In this document: piece by piece, positions 1-8,215 of the stretch | Layout of the letters: every line of letters begins with the position of its first letter | Position numbering within the stretch: position 1 is the first letter of the stretch | Source of the DNA: Anaerostipes sp. | GTDB taxonomy: Bacteria > Bacillota > Clostridia > Lachnospirales > Lachnospiraceae | NCBI GenBank assembly: GCA_028697725.1 | Contig: JAQVEG010000001.1 | Span: 1 to 64,000 of the forward strand | DNA: 64,000 bases | Reading direction: 5' to 3' | Position numbers and translations under genes: made by a program | The notes under the pieces: model-generated | The model's database searches: none | What the model was told of the DNA's origin: nothing | What the model saw: the letters and a program-made list of their open reading frames with translations, nothing else

Positions 1-87
1 CAGGGCTGTTTCTGCAGATGAAAAAAATGCAGATAACATCAATAATATAATAAGTCCGATTAGTCGGGCTATGAGACTGGGGTCCAA
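1..87 (-). CDS. CNNM/HlyC-CorC family membrane protein, N-terminal fragment
   Basis: Only the first 29 codons lie in the window; the gene runs off the left edge on the minus strand. The translation starts at a TTG (87-85) preceded by an AGGAGG ribosome site about ten bases upstream. It reads as one hydrophobic helix ending in the motif LMLSAFFSSAETAL, which is characteristic of the DUF21/CNNM transmembrane domain of HlyC/CorC-type proteins. The family is linked to divalent cation (Mg2+, Co2+) homeostasis and usually carries CBS and CorC_HlyC domains further on, which cannot be seen here. The start codon is inferred from the ribosome site because no ATG is available. Confidence 0.75.
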   Translation of the reverse strand, partial: MDPSLIARLIGLIILLMLSAFFSSAETAL

Positions 88-257
88 GTATTTGTTACCT
101 CCTTTTAATATGTAATATATCTACCTACATCTTACTAAATGTATAGGATTGATGTCAAGTTATCCTTATTTTATAAATATTTAATAATTAAACCAGTGAC
201 AAACAAAAATATAAGACGTATAATACCCTTTAACATAAACGAATGCGAGGTAAAAGG

Positions 258-653
258 ATGAAAGAGAAATTTATTAGATTTATGCAGGGAAGATATGGTG
301 TGGACCAGTTTTCTAAGTTTTTGATGGGAGTAGCAGTTGTGGCTATTTTAATATCATCTTTTGCCAGGGTTAGATTCTTGTATCCATTGGCTTGGATTGT
401 TATTTTATACGTGTATTTTCGGATGTTTTCTAAAAATCATCAAAAAAGATATGGAGAGAATCAAAAATATTTAGAACTTACCAAAGGAATCCGCGGGATA
501 TTTCAGAAAAAACAGAATATGATGAAACAAAGAAAAAATTATCATATTTACAAATGCCCAAATTGCAAACAGAAGATTAGAATTCCAAAAGGAAAAGGAA
601 AGATAGAAATTAGTTGTCCAACGTGTCGTACTAAGTTTACTAAGAGGAGTTAA
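258..653 (+). CDS. membrane protein with C-terminal zinc ribbon
   Basis: A 131-residue protein of unknown role. After a short basic N-terminus with the stretch GRYGVDQFSKF there are two adjacent hydrophobic segments (roughly residues 20-60), then a basic linker, then a C-terminal zinc ribbon with CPNC near residue 100 and CPTC near residue 120. I chose the ATG at 258 over that at 243 because GAGG at 247-250 is well placed for 258 and overlaps the other codon. The gene is followed after two bases by a DUF5685 gene and then by a DnaJ-domain gene. I recall this trio as common in Lachnospiraceae, but its function is unknown to me. Confidence 0.8.
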   Translation: MKEKFIRFMQGRYGVDQFSKFLMGVAVVAILISSFARVRFLYPLAWIVILYVYFRMFSKNHQKRYGENQKYLELTKGIRGIFQKKQNMMKQRKNYHIYKCPNCKQKIRIPKGKGKIEISCPTCRTKFTKRS

Positions 654-655
654 GG

Positions 656-1510
656 ATGTTTGGATATATTGCAATCAATAAAGATGAAATGAAGATAAAA
701 GATTTTCATACATATCAAAGTTACTATTGTGGATTGTGTCAAAGCCTTAAGAAATCTTATGGGGCAAGAGGTCAGTTGACCCTATCCTATGATATGACAT
801 TTTTGGAGATTCTATTGTCTAGTCTTTATGAACCAGATACAAGATGTGTACAAAGAAGATGTGTTATGCATCCAGCCAAAGAGCATACAGAGCGTATCAA
901 TCAATATTCAAGTTATGTTGCGGATATGAATTTAATTTTATCTTATTATAAGTGTCAGGATGACTGGAAAGATGATGGAAAGAAGATTCGTTTTGCCCAA
1001 GCTATGTTGTTACAACGTGACTTTGAAGAGATTCGGCAGAAGTATCCAAAGAAAACACAGTGCATCAAACATAACCTAAACCTACTTTCTAAATGGGAAA
1101 AGGATCAGGTTATGGATATTGATCAGATGGCAGGAACTTTTGGGAAAATCATGGCAGCTATGTTTGTATATCGTAAGGATGAATGGAGTCAGAATTTATA
1201 CCGGATAGGATATTATTTAGGAAAGTTTATTTATCTTATGGATGCCTATGAGGATATAGAAGATGATATAGAAAAGGGAAATTATAATCCATTAATTCAA
1301 AGATGGGAACAAGAGGATTTTGTTTCATGGAGTCAGAGCATTTTAACAATGATGATAGCAGAATGCTGCAAGGAGTTTGAACGGCTGCCATTAATTGAAT
1401 CAGTTGATATTCTAAGAAATATATTGTATTCTGGTGTATGGACACGTTTTGAAGAAGTAACAAAAAAGAGAACAAAAGATCAGGAGAAAAAAGATGTTAG
1501 ATCCTTATAG
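656..1510 (+). CDS. DUF5685 family protein
   Basis: 284 residues, beginning MFGYIAINKDEMKIKD with an early YYCGLCQSL motif; these are features I associate with DUF5685, a family of unknown biochemical function common in Clostridia. Further Cys residues (around positions 65-70 and 100) could bind metal, but this is inference. The rest looks helical, with a DAYEDIEDD acidic patch near residue 200 that resembles an aspartate-rich motif. The start lies two bases after the upstream zinc-ribbon gene, and the end overlaps the downstream DnaJ gene by 17 bases, so the three genes are probably translationally coupled in one operon. There is no signal peptide or obvious membrane segment. Confidence 0.8.
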   Translation: MFGYIAINKDEMKIKDFHTYQSYYCGLCQSLKKSYGARGQLTLSYDMTFLEILLSSLYEPDTRCVQRRCVMHPAKEHTERINQYSSYVADMNLILSYYKCQDDWKDDGKKIRFAQAMLLQRDFEEIRQKYPKKTQCIKHNLNLLSKWEKDQVMDIDQMAGTFGKIMAAMFVYRKDEWSQNLYRIGYYLGKFIYLMDAYEDIEDDIEKGNYNPLIQRWEQEDFVSWSQSILTMMIAECCKEFERLPLIESVDILRNILYSGVWTRFEEVTKKRTKDQEKKDVRSL

Positions 1511-2120
1511 TGTACTACAGCTTGGTCGTAATGCAACGGACGAAGAAGTGAAAAAAGCTTATCGAAAGCTGAGCAGGAAGTATCACCCAGATGCCAATAT
1601 TAACAATCCGAATAAAGATGCAGCAGAAGCTAAGTTTAAAGAAGTAAAACAAGCATATGAGCAGATTATGGATGAAAAGAATAATGGAGGGCAGAGTGCA
1701 TATGGTTACGGAAGTCCCTTTGGTGGATATGGACAAAGTCAGCAGGGAGAAAGTGATGATGACATTTATCTAAGAGCTGTTTTAAATTACATACAAAGTG
1801 GACATTATAAAGAAGCACTCAATGTTCTAAGCCAGATTAAGGTGATAACATCCACTTGGTTTTATTATAGTGCAATTGCAAATAATGGAGTTGGGAATAA
1901 TGTAACTGCATTAGAGCATGCCAGAGAGGCATTAAAGAGAGAACCTAACAATATGCAGTATCAAATGCTGGTACAACAGTTAGAAGGTGGCGGAAGCTGG
2001 TATCAGTCCAGACAAGGAAGCTATGGATTTCCTATGGGTGGAGGTTCTTCCACTCTATGTACTTTATGTGCATGTAATATAGCAATCAACCTTTGCTGTG
2101 GAAGAGGCTGTATTGTTTAA
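1494..2120 (+). CDS. DnaJ-domain protein with TPR-like C-terminal part
   Basis: 208 residues. An N-terminal J domain occupies about residues 1-62, with the catalytic HPD at 31-33 that stimulates Hsp70 ATPase. A Gly/Ser/Tyr-rich linker follows (65-85), then a helical segment (95-160) resembling tetratricopeptide repeats. The C-terminus is glycine-rich and ends in a Cys-rich tail with CTLCAC and CCGRGC. It lacks the zinc-finger and substrate domains of full DnaJ, so it is a J-domain co-chaperone of unknown client. It is the last gene of the zinc-ribbon/DUF5685/DnaJ operon and is followed immediately by a strong terminator. Confidence 0.9.
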   Translation: MLDPYSVLQLGRNATDEEVKKAYRKLSRKYHPDANINNPNKDAAEAKFKEVKQAYEQIMDEKNNGGQSAYGYGSPFGGYGQSQQGESDDDIYLRAVLNYIQSGHYKEALNVLSQIKVITSTWFYYSAIANNGVGNNVTALEHAREALKREPNNMQYQMLVQQLEGGGSWYQSRQGSYGFPMGGGSSTLCTLCACNIAINLCCGRGCIV

Positions 2121-2121
2121 T

Positions 2122-2167
2122 AAGAAAGAGAAGACTGTGACGATAAAATCACAGTCTTCTCTTTCTT
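2122..2167. terminator. bidirectional intrinsic terminator
   Basis: A 19-bp perfect inverted repeat (2122-2140 with 2149-2167), with an eight-base loop. It lies between the DnaJ gene and the convergent lipoprotein gene, and A/T-rich tails on both sides allow termination in both directions. Its right arm just enters the end of the minus-strand gene. Confidence 0.9.
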
Positions 2168-3170
2168 ATTTTAAATTCTTTGTAAAAGTTGTATCCACAA
2201 GCTTACTAAAAGGAACTGTTTCATTTAGTTCCCCAGAACCCTCTAAGATATCCTGAAGGAGCATAAATCCATCTTTTGAAAATGAAGGGTTTTCTTTATA
2301 TGTGTCTTGGTCTTTGTAACGTTTAATGATTTTAATCAAATCATTTTTTGTAATATCAGGAAATTGGTCTGCAATGATATCTGCAGTTTCTTTGGGACTG
2401 TGATTTGCCACATACTTTTGACCTTTTGCGATAGCATTGGTAAATCCTTGAATTATAGATGGATGAGCTTTTATATAACTTTTTTTCGCACAATAAGCAG
2501 TATATGGAATGTACCCGCTATCAACACCAAGAGAAGCGACCACGTGCCCCTTGCCCTGTTTTTCAAGAAGTGTAGCATTTGGTTCAAATTCAACGGTAAA
2601 GTTGCCAGTTCCTCCAGTAAATGCACCAGCAGTATTTGCAAAATCTATATTTTGAATGATTTTTACATCCTTTTTAGGATTCATATTTTCTTTCTTTAAA
2701 ATGAATTCTAATATCATTTGAGGCATTCCACCCTTTCTTCCACCAATTAATGTTTTCCCTTTTAGTTGGTTCCAATTGAAATTTTTAATTGGCTTTCGAG
2801 AAACAAGGAAATTACCTGCACGCTGTGTTAATTGTGCAAAGTTTACCGCATAGTCTTTGTTCCCCTGATTGTATTGATAGATACTTGCCTCAGGTCCCAT
2901 AAAGCCTATATCAGCATCCCCAGATAAAACAGCAGTCATGGATTTGTCAGCACCAAATCCCGTCTCTATTGTTAAATCAATGCCTTCTTCCTTGAAATAA
3001 CCCTTTTCCAATGCTACATATTGAGGGGCGTAGAAGATGGAATGGGTTACTTCGTTTAAGGTTACTTTTTTTAGTTCTTTCTCTTTTTTTACAGGATGAC
3101 TACACCCGGTAAAGGCTGAAATTACAAAAAGAAAAGAGAGCAGAACTGCGTGAAATTTTTTGAAATGCAT
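2166..3170 (-). CDS. ABC transporter substrate-binding lipoprotein, NMT1/SsuA-like
   Basis: 334 residues. A signal peptide ends in the lipobox AFTGC (Cys about residue 22), so this is a membrane-anchored lipoprotein. The mature part has the NMT1/THI5-like periplasmic-binding fold: an early HSIFYAPQYVALEKGYFKEEG stretch is typical of SsuA, TauA, NrtA and ThiY binding proteins, followed by GDADIGFMGPEA. This family binds aliphatic sulfonates, nitrate or thiamine-pyrimidine precursors. The ligand cannot be decided here. No permease or ATPase gene is adjacent, so this is an orphan binding protein that must work with a transporter encoded elsewhere. It is convergent with the DnaJ operon and divergent from yerC. 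Confidence 0.85.
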   Translation of the reverse strand: MHFKKFHAVLLSFLFVISAFTGCSHPVKKEKELKKVTLNEVTHSIFYAPQYVALEKGYFKEEGIDLTIETGFGADKSMTAVLSGDADIGFMGPEASIYQYNQGNKDYAVNFAQLTQRAGNFLVSRKPIKNFNWNQLKGKTLIGGRKGGMPQMILEFILKKENMNPKKDVKIIQNIDFANTAGAFTGGTGNFTVEFEPNATLLEKQGKGHVVASLGVDSGYIPYTAYCAKKSYIKAHPSIIQGFTNAIAKGQKYVANHSPKETADIIADQFPDITKNDLIKIIKRYKDQDTYKENPSFSKDGFMLLQDILEGSGELNETVPFSKLVDTTFTKNLK

Positions 3171-3239
3171 AAATTCTCCCTACAAAATTATATTTATCAT
3201 AGGATATGAGAAAAAAAGAAAAATGTGAATGTTTTATGA

Positions 3240-3278
3240 CTTTACTTTAACACACTAATGTTGTATATTAAAGTAAAG
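3240..3278 (+). promoter_or_regulatory. yerC promoter with overlapping inverted-repeat operator
   Basis: An 11-bp perfect inverted repeat, CTTTACTTTAA (3240-3250) and TTAAAGTAAAG (3268-3278), is separated by 17 bases. The arms coincide with a -35 TTTACT (3241-3246) and a -10 TATATT (3264-3269) spaced by 17 bases. A protein bound here would block RNA polymerase, so autoregulation by the TrpR-like product is a reasonable inference. Confidence 0.7.
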
Positions 3279-3294
3279 GCAAAGGAGAGTGACT

Positions 3295-3582
3295 ATGAGT
3301 AAGAAAATCAAGACAGAGGCTACAAAACAGTTATTTGAAGCGATTTTAACCTTAGAGACGGAAGAAGAATGTTTTACATTTTTTGAAGACTTGTGTACAG
3401 TGAACGAGTTAGAGTCATTGGCACAGCGGTTTGAAGTTGCATCCATGCTGCGAAAGAAGCATACATACTTAGAAGTTGCAGAAGCGACAGGTGCATCAAC
3501 CGCTACTATAAGCCGAGTGAATCGTTCTTTGAATTATGGAAGTGATGGTTATGACATGGTATTTGGAAGAATGAAAAAGTAG
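3295..3582 (+). CDS. yerC: YerC/YecD family TrpR-like transcriptional regulator
   Basis: 95 residues from the ATG at 3295, which sits seven bases after AAAGGAG. The helix-turn-helix region (about residues 35-85) contains NELESLAQRFEVASML and ATGASTATISRVNRSL, the signature of the YerC/YecD branch of the TrpR superfamily. These are small dimeric DNA-binding proteins whose effector is not known to me. In Bacillus subtilis yerC lies just upstream of pcrB-pcrA-ligA. Here pcrA follows after one inserted minus-strand gene, so the neighbourhood is partly conserved. The stop codon is embedded in a bidirectional terminator. Confidence 0.88.
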   Translation: MSKKIKTEATKQLFEAILTLETEEECFTFFEDLCTVNELESLAQRFEVASMLRKKHTYLEVAEATGASTATISRVNRSLNYGSDGYDMVFGRMKK

Positions 3583-3605
3583 AAGTCCATAAAACTTCTA
3601 CTTTT
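3575..3605. terminator. bidirectional terminator between yerC and DUF1836 gene
   Basis: A 12-bp perfect inverted repeat (3575-3586 with 3594-3605) with a seven-base loop. It contains the stop codons of both convergent genes, and T-rich sequence follows in each direction. Confidence 0.8.
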
Positions 3606-4191
3606 CTTTTTCGGTATCATCAATAAATAGTTCATCAATAATTCGTTCAATCAACTGTTTTCTGGAATAGATATCATAACCAAGCAGGGTAATGAAGGAA
3701 AACAGATGGAGTTTTCTTTGTTCATCTTTATCCTTTACATCTTTAAAAGTTGCATTGGCAGTATCAAAAGCCTTTAATACAGAATCTTTAATTACGTGAT
3801 TTTGTGATTGTTCTAATGCAAAAATCTCTTCATAAATCTCTGAAAATGATAAATCCTTCTCGTCGGTATAAAAAGTATCTGTCAAGGGCTGAAGTAAATC
3901 CTTAATATCAGCAATTGACAAGAAGTTCTTCATATAATAGATATAAATCAAAAGAATCAAGTGATTCTGGGAATACTTTTTTTTCATAGAAGGAGGTAAA
4001 AGCTTGCTTTTTGAATAGTTGTTAATCATAGTTTTAGTAAGAATCTTGTCACCTTCAAAACGCTTTGTATTCTTAAGTTCATCATCCATAAAGGTTGTAA
4101 TCTGATCCATATATAAATCTATATTGGGTATATCTTCAGGAAGAATATAGTCTAATTTCATCCACTCTTCCAATTTATCTTTAAAATCCAT
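3598..4191 (-). CDS. DUF1836 domain-containing protein
   Basis: 197 residues on the minus strand. The central part (about 40-110), with GDKILTKTMINNYSKSKLLP followed by a hydrophobic helix, matches DUF1836. I recall that domain as having a predicted MerR-like winged helix-turn-helix fold. That suggests DNA binding, but no target is known to me. There is no signal peptide or transmembrane segment. The start at 4191 has an AAGGAG site upstream on the minus strand. It is transcribed away from pcrA and toward yerC. Confidence 0.78.
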   Translation of the reverse strand: MDFKDKLEEWMKLDYILPEDIPNIDLYMDQITTFMDDELKNTKRFEGDKILTKTMINNYSKSKLLPPSMKKKYSQNHLILLIYIYYMKNFLSIADIKDLLQPLTDTFYTDEKDLSFSEIYEEIFALEQSQNHVIKDSVLKAFDTANATFKDVKDKDEQRKLHLFSFITLLGYDIYSRKQLIERIIDELFIDDTEKEK

Positions 4192-4342
4192 AGGTATCTC
4201 CTTTGTAATACAATTAACTATATTATAAAGTTTTTTAAACTATATGACAAGTACAAGTAAACTATCGACACATTTCTTTTCATTTCGCAACCAGATGTAG
4301 TATAATTAAATCTTAAGACGGATTTATAGAAAGGAAATATTT

Positions 4343-6541
4343 ATGAGCATATATGACACATTAAACGAGCAGCAAAGAGAAGCTGTATTTTGTACCCAGG
4401 GACCACTGTTACTATTAGCAGGGGCAGGTTCAGGAAAAACTAGAGTATTAACCCATCGTATCTGTTATTTGATGGAGCAGGGAGTTAATCCATATCATAT
4501 TCTTGCAATTACCTTTACCAATAAGGCAGCAAAAGAGATGAGAGAGAGGGTTGATAGCCTTGTGGAATTTGGTTCAGAGCATATCTGGGTCAGCACATTT
4601 CATTCAACATGCGTTAGAATCCTAAGAAGGCATATTGATTTGTTAGGTTATGATAACAGCTTTACTATTTATGATGGAGACGATCAGAAATCTTTGATAC
4701 GTGAAATATGTAAACGATTTAATATTGATACTAAGATGCTTCCTGAAAGAGCAATTATAAATTCCATATCTTCTGCAAAGGATGAATTTATGACTCCAGC
4801 AGAATATGAAACTACATATCAATATGATTTTAAGAAAAAGAAGATTGCAGATATCTATAAGGAATATCAAAAACAGTTAAAGGCAAACAATGCTTTAGAT
4901 TTTGATGACTTAATATTTAAGACGGTGGAATTGTTTCAGTTTCATCCAGAAGTTTTAGAAAAGTATCAAGAAAGATTTCAGTATATTATGGTAGATGAAT
5001 ATCAGGATACCAATACACTTCAGTTCCATTTAATCAGTATGTTGGCTAGAAAATATAAGAATTTGTGTGTGGTTGGAGATGACGACCAATCTATCTACAA
5101 GTTTAGAGGAGCCAACGTAAAGAATATTTTGAATTTTGAAGGGCAGTTTCCAGATGCAACTGTAATTAAACTGGAACAGAATTATCGTTCTACAAAGTCC
5201 ATTCTTGATGCGGCCAATGGTGTCATTAAAAACAATCAAACGAGAAAAGACAAAGCATTGTGGACGGAAAATGTAGACGGAGAATTGATTGAATTTCATC
5301 AATATGGGACAGAATATGAAGAGGCGGCAAATATTGTCCAAAAAATTGAGGAATTATCTGCGGAAGGTGAACCATATAAAAATATGGCCATTTTATATCG
5401 TGCCAATGCACAGTCTCGTGTATTTGAAGAGAAATTTATGCTTAAGAATATTCCATATCGAATTGTAGGTGGAACAAATTTCTATCAAAGAAAAGAAGTA
5501 AAAGATATGATTTGTTACCTGAAAGTTGTCAATAATGGAATGGATGATCTTGCGGCAAAGAGAATAATTAATGTGCCAAGACGAGGAATTGGAGCGACTT
5601 CTATTGATAAGATTCAAACTTATGCCATGGAACAAGAGATTGGATTTATGGATGCATGTTTTCAGGCACAGGAGATAGAGACTTTAAAAACAGCAAAAAA
5701 GAAAGTTCAAAAATTCGGAGATGTTATCCTTGGATATCGTAATTATTTAGAGGATCATTCGTTGGAAGAATTGTTCCAGTATATTTTGGAAACAACAGGA
5801 TATATAAAGGATTTAGAGCAGCAGGAAACAGAAGAGGCAACTGCCCGAATTGAAAATATAAATGAATTACTAAATAAAGTAGTTTCCTATGAAGAAGAGG
5901 CAGAAGAACCAAATCTTTCAGAATTACTAGAAGAGATTGCATTGGTTGCTGATATTGACAACTTGGAAGAATCAGATAATAAGGTTGTGCTAATGACCAT
6001 GCACAGTGCGAAAGGGTTAGAATTTCCTAATGTATTTTTATGTGGAATGGAAGACGGAGTTTTCCCATCATATATGACAATTACATCAGAAGATTCAGAA
6101 GAACTTGAAGAAGAGAGACGACTTTGCTATGTAGGGATTACAAGAGCAAAAGAAAGATTATTTTTAAGTGCAGCAAAAAGAAGAATGATGCAGGGAAGAA
6201 CACAGTTTAATAAAGTTTCTAGATTCATAGATGAGATACCAAAGGAATTATTAAAAGTTGATCGGGGAATTAATTTTTCTGATAAACGACCAGACCATGA
6301 CATTTTTTCTTCTAGCCGAAACACAAAATTTAGAAAACCATTTCAAAGACGTCAGTTGGATTTGCCGAAAACAGAGAGCCTTGATTATAAAGAAGGAGAC
6401 AGTGTAAATCACATTAAATTTGGAGTGGGTAAAGTTACTTCTATTGTTTCTGGAGGAAGGGACTACGAGGTTACCGTTGACTTTGAAAAAGCTGGACAAA
6501 AGAAGATGTTTGCGTCTTTTGCAAAGCTAAAAAAAGTATAG
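4343..6541 (+). CDS. pcrA: ATP-dependent DNA helicase PcrA (UvrD/Rep family)
   Basis: 732 residues, the normal length for Gram-positive PcrA. It is a superfamily 1A 3'-5' helicase acting in DNA repair, rolling-circle replication and removal of transcription or RecA blocks. Visible motifs: Q-motif LNEQQREAV near the start; Walker A AGAGSGKT with K32; TFTNKAAKEM (Ia); VDEYQDTN (II, Walker B); VVGDDDQSIYKFRGA (III); NYRSTKSI (IV); MTMHSAKGLEFPNVF (V); and ERRLCYVGITRAKE (VI). The C-terminal Tudor-like region (about 670-732), which in PcrA contacts RNA polymerase, is present. The gene appears to stand alone, with a TATAAT hexamer at 4301-4306 upstream and no clear -35. ligA does not follow, unlike in Bacillus. 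Confidence 0.97.
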   Translation: MSIYDTLNEQQREAVFCTQGPLLLLAGAGSGKTRVLTHRICYLMEQGVNPYHILAITFTNKAAKEMRERVDSLVEFGSEHIWVSTFHSTCVRILRRHIDLLGYDNSFTIYDGDDQKSLIREICKRFNIDTKMLPERAIINSISSAKDEFMTPAEYETTYQYDFKKKKIADIYKEYQKQLKANNALDFDDLIFKTVELFQFHPEVLEKYQERFQYIMVDEYQDTNTLQFHLISMLARKYKNLCVVGDDDQSIYKFRGANVKNILNFEGQFPDATVIKLEQNYRSTKSILDAANGVIKNNQTRKDKALWTENVDGELIEFHQYGTEYEEAANIVQKIEELSAEGEPYKNMAILYRANAQSRVFEEKFMLKNIPYRIVGGTNFYQRKEVKDMICYLKVVNNGMDDLAAKRIINVPRRGIGATSIDKIQTYAMEQEIGFMDACFQAQEIETLKTAKKKVQKFGDVILGYRNYLEDHSLEELFQYILETTGYIKDLEQQETEEATARIENINELLNKVVSYEEEAEEPNLSELLEEIALVADIDNLEESDNKVVLMTMHSAKGLEFPNVFLCGMEDGVFPSYMTITSEDSEELEEERRLCYVGITRAKERLFLSAAKRRMMQGRTQFNKVSRFIDEIPKELLKVDRGINFSDKRPDHDIFSSSRNTKFRKPFQRRQLDLPKTESLDYKEGDSVNHIKFGVGKVTSIVSGGRDYEVTVDFEKAGQKKMFASFAKLKKV

Positions 6542-6617
6542 ATTATCTGAAAAAATATTAGTAATAATATATAATAAGTGATATAATAAAGAAAACGCAT
6601 AAGAAAGGGTGGAACGC

Positions 6618-6887
6618 ATGAAGAATTTAGAAGATTTATTAAGTGTTGCAAAAGTATCTGACCTCATGAATAAGAAGGAGAAAGAGGAGAACAAGATTGT
6701 CTGGGCTCTTGCTATCGTAGGTGCAATTGTAGCCGTTGCAGGAATTGCTGTTGCAGTTTATAAGTATTTAACACCTGATTACATGGACGATTTTGATGAA
6801 GATTTCGATGATGATTTTGATGACGACTTTTTTGAAGATGATGAAGAAGACGAAGCATTAGATGAAGTCCAAGAGGATCTTGAATAG
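6618..6887 (+). CDS. small single-pass membrane protein with acidic tail
   Basis: 89 residues from ATG 6618, chosen over GTG 6609 because an AAGGGTGG site sits just upstream of it. Layout: a charged N-terminal segment (1-28), one transmembrane helix (about 29-50, WALAIVGAIVAVAGIAVAV), then a strongly acidic tail (55-89) made of Asp/Glu/Phe repeats such as DDFDEDFDDDF. I do not recognise the family. The acidic tail might bind divalent cations or basic partners, but this is a guess. It follows pcrA by about 75 bases and has its own TATAAT-like sequence at 6580-6585. A terminator follows directly. Confidence 0.75.
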   Translation: MKNLEDLLSVAKVSDLMNKKEKEENKIVWALAIVGAIVAVAGIAVAVYKYLTPDYMDDFDEDFDDDFDDDFFEDDEEDEALDEVQEDLE

Positions 6888-6901
6888 AAGTAAAGTGTGA
6901 G

Positions 6902-6933
6902 AAGACCATGAATATCGTCATGGTCTTTTTTTG
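6902..6933 (+). terminator. intrinsic terminator
   Basis: A 10-bp perfect stem AAGACCATGA (6902-6911) / TCATGGTCTT (6918-6927), with six loop bases and a run of T, closing the acidic-tail gene. Confidence 0.92.
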
Positions 6934-6966
6934 ATGGAAAAAATTTAATTAAAATGAAAAAAGTTG

Positions 6967-6995
6967 TTGACAAGCAGGGAAGGTTTTCGTATAAT
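6967..6995 (+). promoter_or_regulatory. consensus promoter of tRNA cluster copy 1
   Basis: TTGACA (6967-6972) and TATAAT (6990-6995) with a 17-base spacer, a perfect vegetative sigma-70/SigA promoter. The first tRNA begins 52 bases after the -10. Confidence 0.92.
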
Positions 6996-7046
6996 AAATC
7001 TTGTCTTTGCGGTAAATGTCTGCGAAGGTATTTGTAAAGTAAATAT

Positions 7047-7121
7047 CGGGGTGTGGCTCAGCTTGGCTAGAGCGCTTGATTTGGGATCAAGAGGTCGCAG
7101 GTTCGAATCCTGTCACCCCGA
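7047..7121 (+). tRNA. tRNA-Pro(TGG), copy 1
   Basis: Acceptor stem CGGGGTG / CACCCCG with discriminator A. The anticodon stem CTTGA/TCAAG encloses loop TTTGGGA, giving anticodon TGG. No 3' CCA is encoded. Confidence 0.97.
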
Positions 7122-7125
7122 CTTT

Positions 7126-7196
7126 GCGGGTGTAGTTCAATGGTAGAACTCCAGCCTTCCAAGCTGATCACGTGGGTTCGATTCCCATCACCCGCT
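7126..7196 (+). tRNA. tRNA-Gly(TCC), copy 1
   Basis: Acceptor GCGGGTG / CACCCGC with discriminator T; the loop CTTCCAA gives anticodon TCC. The top pair of the anticodon stem is a C-A mismatch (CCAGC/GCTGA), seen in both copies. No encoded CCA. Confidence 0.97.
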
Positions 7197-7215
7197 TATA
7201 CCGTTAAGGTATTTT

Positions 7216-7289
<74 letters not shown>

Positions 7290-7325
7290 TTTTTCATTGA
7301 GTGTTTCAGCGAATTAGTTTTATAT

Positions 7326-7400
7326 GGTGGGTATAGCGCAGTTGGTTAGCGCGCCAGTTTGTGGCACTGGAGGCCGAGGGTTCGAATCCCTCTATCCACC
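7326..7400 (+). tRNA. tRNA-His(GTG), copy 1
   Basis: Acceptor GTGGGTA / TATCCAC, plus an encoded extra G at -1 (7326) opposite discriminator C, the histidine identity element. Loop TTGTGGC gives anticodon GTG. Confidence 0.97.
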
Positions 7401-7412
7401 TTTAGATATTGA

Positions 7413-7484
7413 TGGGCTATCGCCAAGCGGTAAGGCACAGCACTTTGACTGCTGCATTCGCTGGTTCGAATCCAGCTAGCCCAG
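7413..7484 (+). tRNA. tRNA-Gln(TTG), copy 1
   Basis: Acceptor TGGGCTA / TAGCCCA, discriminator G; stem CAGCA/TGCTG with loop CTTTGAC gives anticodon TTG. Confidence 0.97.
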
Positions 7485-7527
7485 TTTGTGAGTATAGACT
7501 TACAATAATTGAATAGAGTGTATATAC

Positions 7528-7600
7528 GGGTGTGTAGCTCAGGTGGTAGAGCACTTGACTTTTAATCAAGTTGTCCGGGGTTCGAATCCCCGCACGCTCA
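7528..7600 (+). tRNA. tRNA-Lys(TTT), copy 1
   Basis: Acceptor GGGTGTG / CACGCTC, discriminator A; stem CTTGA/TCAAG with loop CTTTTAA gives anticodon TTT. Confidence 0.97.
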
Positions 7601-7627
7601 TTGATTATCTATTAGATAATCAGGTAT

Positions 7628-7708
7628 GCGGATGTGGCGGAACTGGCAGACGCGCTAGACTTAGGATCTAGTGTCTTTGACGTGCAGGTTCGATTCCTGT
7701 CATCCGCA
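7628..7708 (+). tRNA. tRNA-Leu(TAG), copy 1
   Basis: Class II tRNA with a long variable arm. Acceptor GCGGATG / CATCCGC, discriminator A; stem CTAGA/TCTAG with loop CTTAGGA gives anticodon TAG. Confidence 0.97.
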
Positions 7709-7763
7709 TTCAAAAAAGCTTTAGACTGAGATTAGTTTGAAGCTTTTATTATGAAAAAAAGTG

Positions 7764-7792
7764 TTGACAGTGATTTTTATTTCATGTATACT
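7764..7792 (+). promoter_or_regulatory. promoter of tRNA cluster copy 2
   Basis: TTGACA (7764-7769) and TATACT (7787-7792) with a 17-base spacer, located in the unique spacer between the two tRNA copies. A weak AAAAGCTT/AAGCTTTT hairpin at about 7715-7748 precedes it. Confidence 0.88.
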
Positions 7793-7849
7793 ATTACTTG
7801 TCGCTGTGAAAAAGAATGTTTGTTTTTTTAAGTGATTTTACACTTATAC

Positions 7850-7924
7850 CGGGGTGTGGCTCAGCTTGGCTAGAGCGCTTGATTTGGGATCAAGAGGTCG
7901 CAGGTTCGAATCCTGTCACCCCGA
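7850..7924 (+). tRNA. tRNA-Pro(TGG), copy 2
   Basis: Identical to the gene at 7047-7121: same acceptor stem and anticodon TGG. Confidence 0.97.
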
Positions 7925-7928
7925 CTTT

Positions 7929-7999
7929 GCGGGTGTAGTTCAATGGTAGAACTCCAGCCTTCCAAGCTGATCACGTGGGTTCGATTCCCATCACCCGCT
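7929..7999 (+). tRNA. tRNA-Gly(TCC), copy 2
   Basis: Identical to the gene at 7126-7196, including the C-A mismatch at the top of the anticodon stem. Confidence 0.97.
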
Positions 8000-8018
8000 T
8001 ATACCGTTAAGGTATTTT

Positions 8019-8092
<74 letters not shown>

Positions 8093-8128
8093 TTTTTCAT
8101 TGAGTGTTTCAGCGAATTAGTTTTATAT

Positions 8129-8203
8129 GGTGGGTATAGCGCAGTTGGTTAGCGCGCCAGTTTGTGGCACTGGAGGCCGAGGGTTCGAATCCCTCTATCC
8201 ACC
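8129..8203 (+). tRNA. tRNA-His(GTG), copy 2
   Basis: Identical to the gene at 7326-7400, with the G at -1 encoded. Confidence 0.97.
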
Positions 8204-8215
8204 TTTAGATATTGA

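Noticed and set aside
6779-6973. Minus-strand serine-rich frame (KSSSKSSS repeats)
   Set aside because: It is the antisense image of the Asp-rich tail of the plus-strand gene and has no ribosome site.
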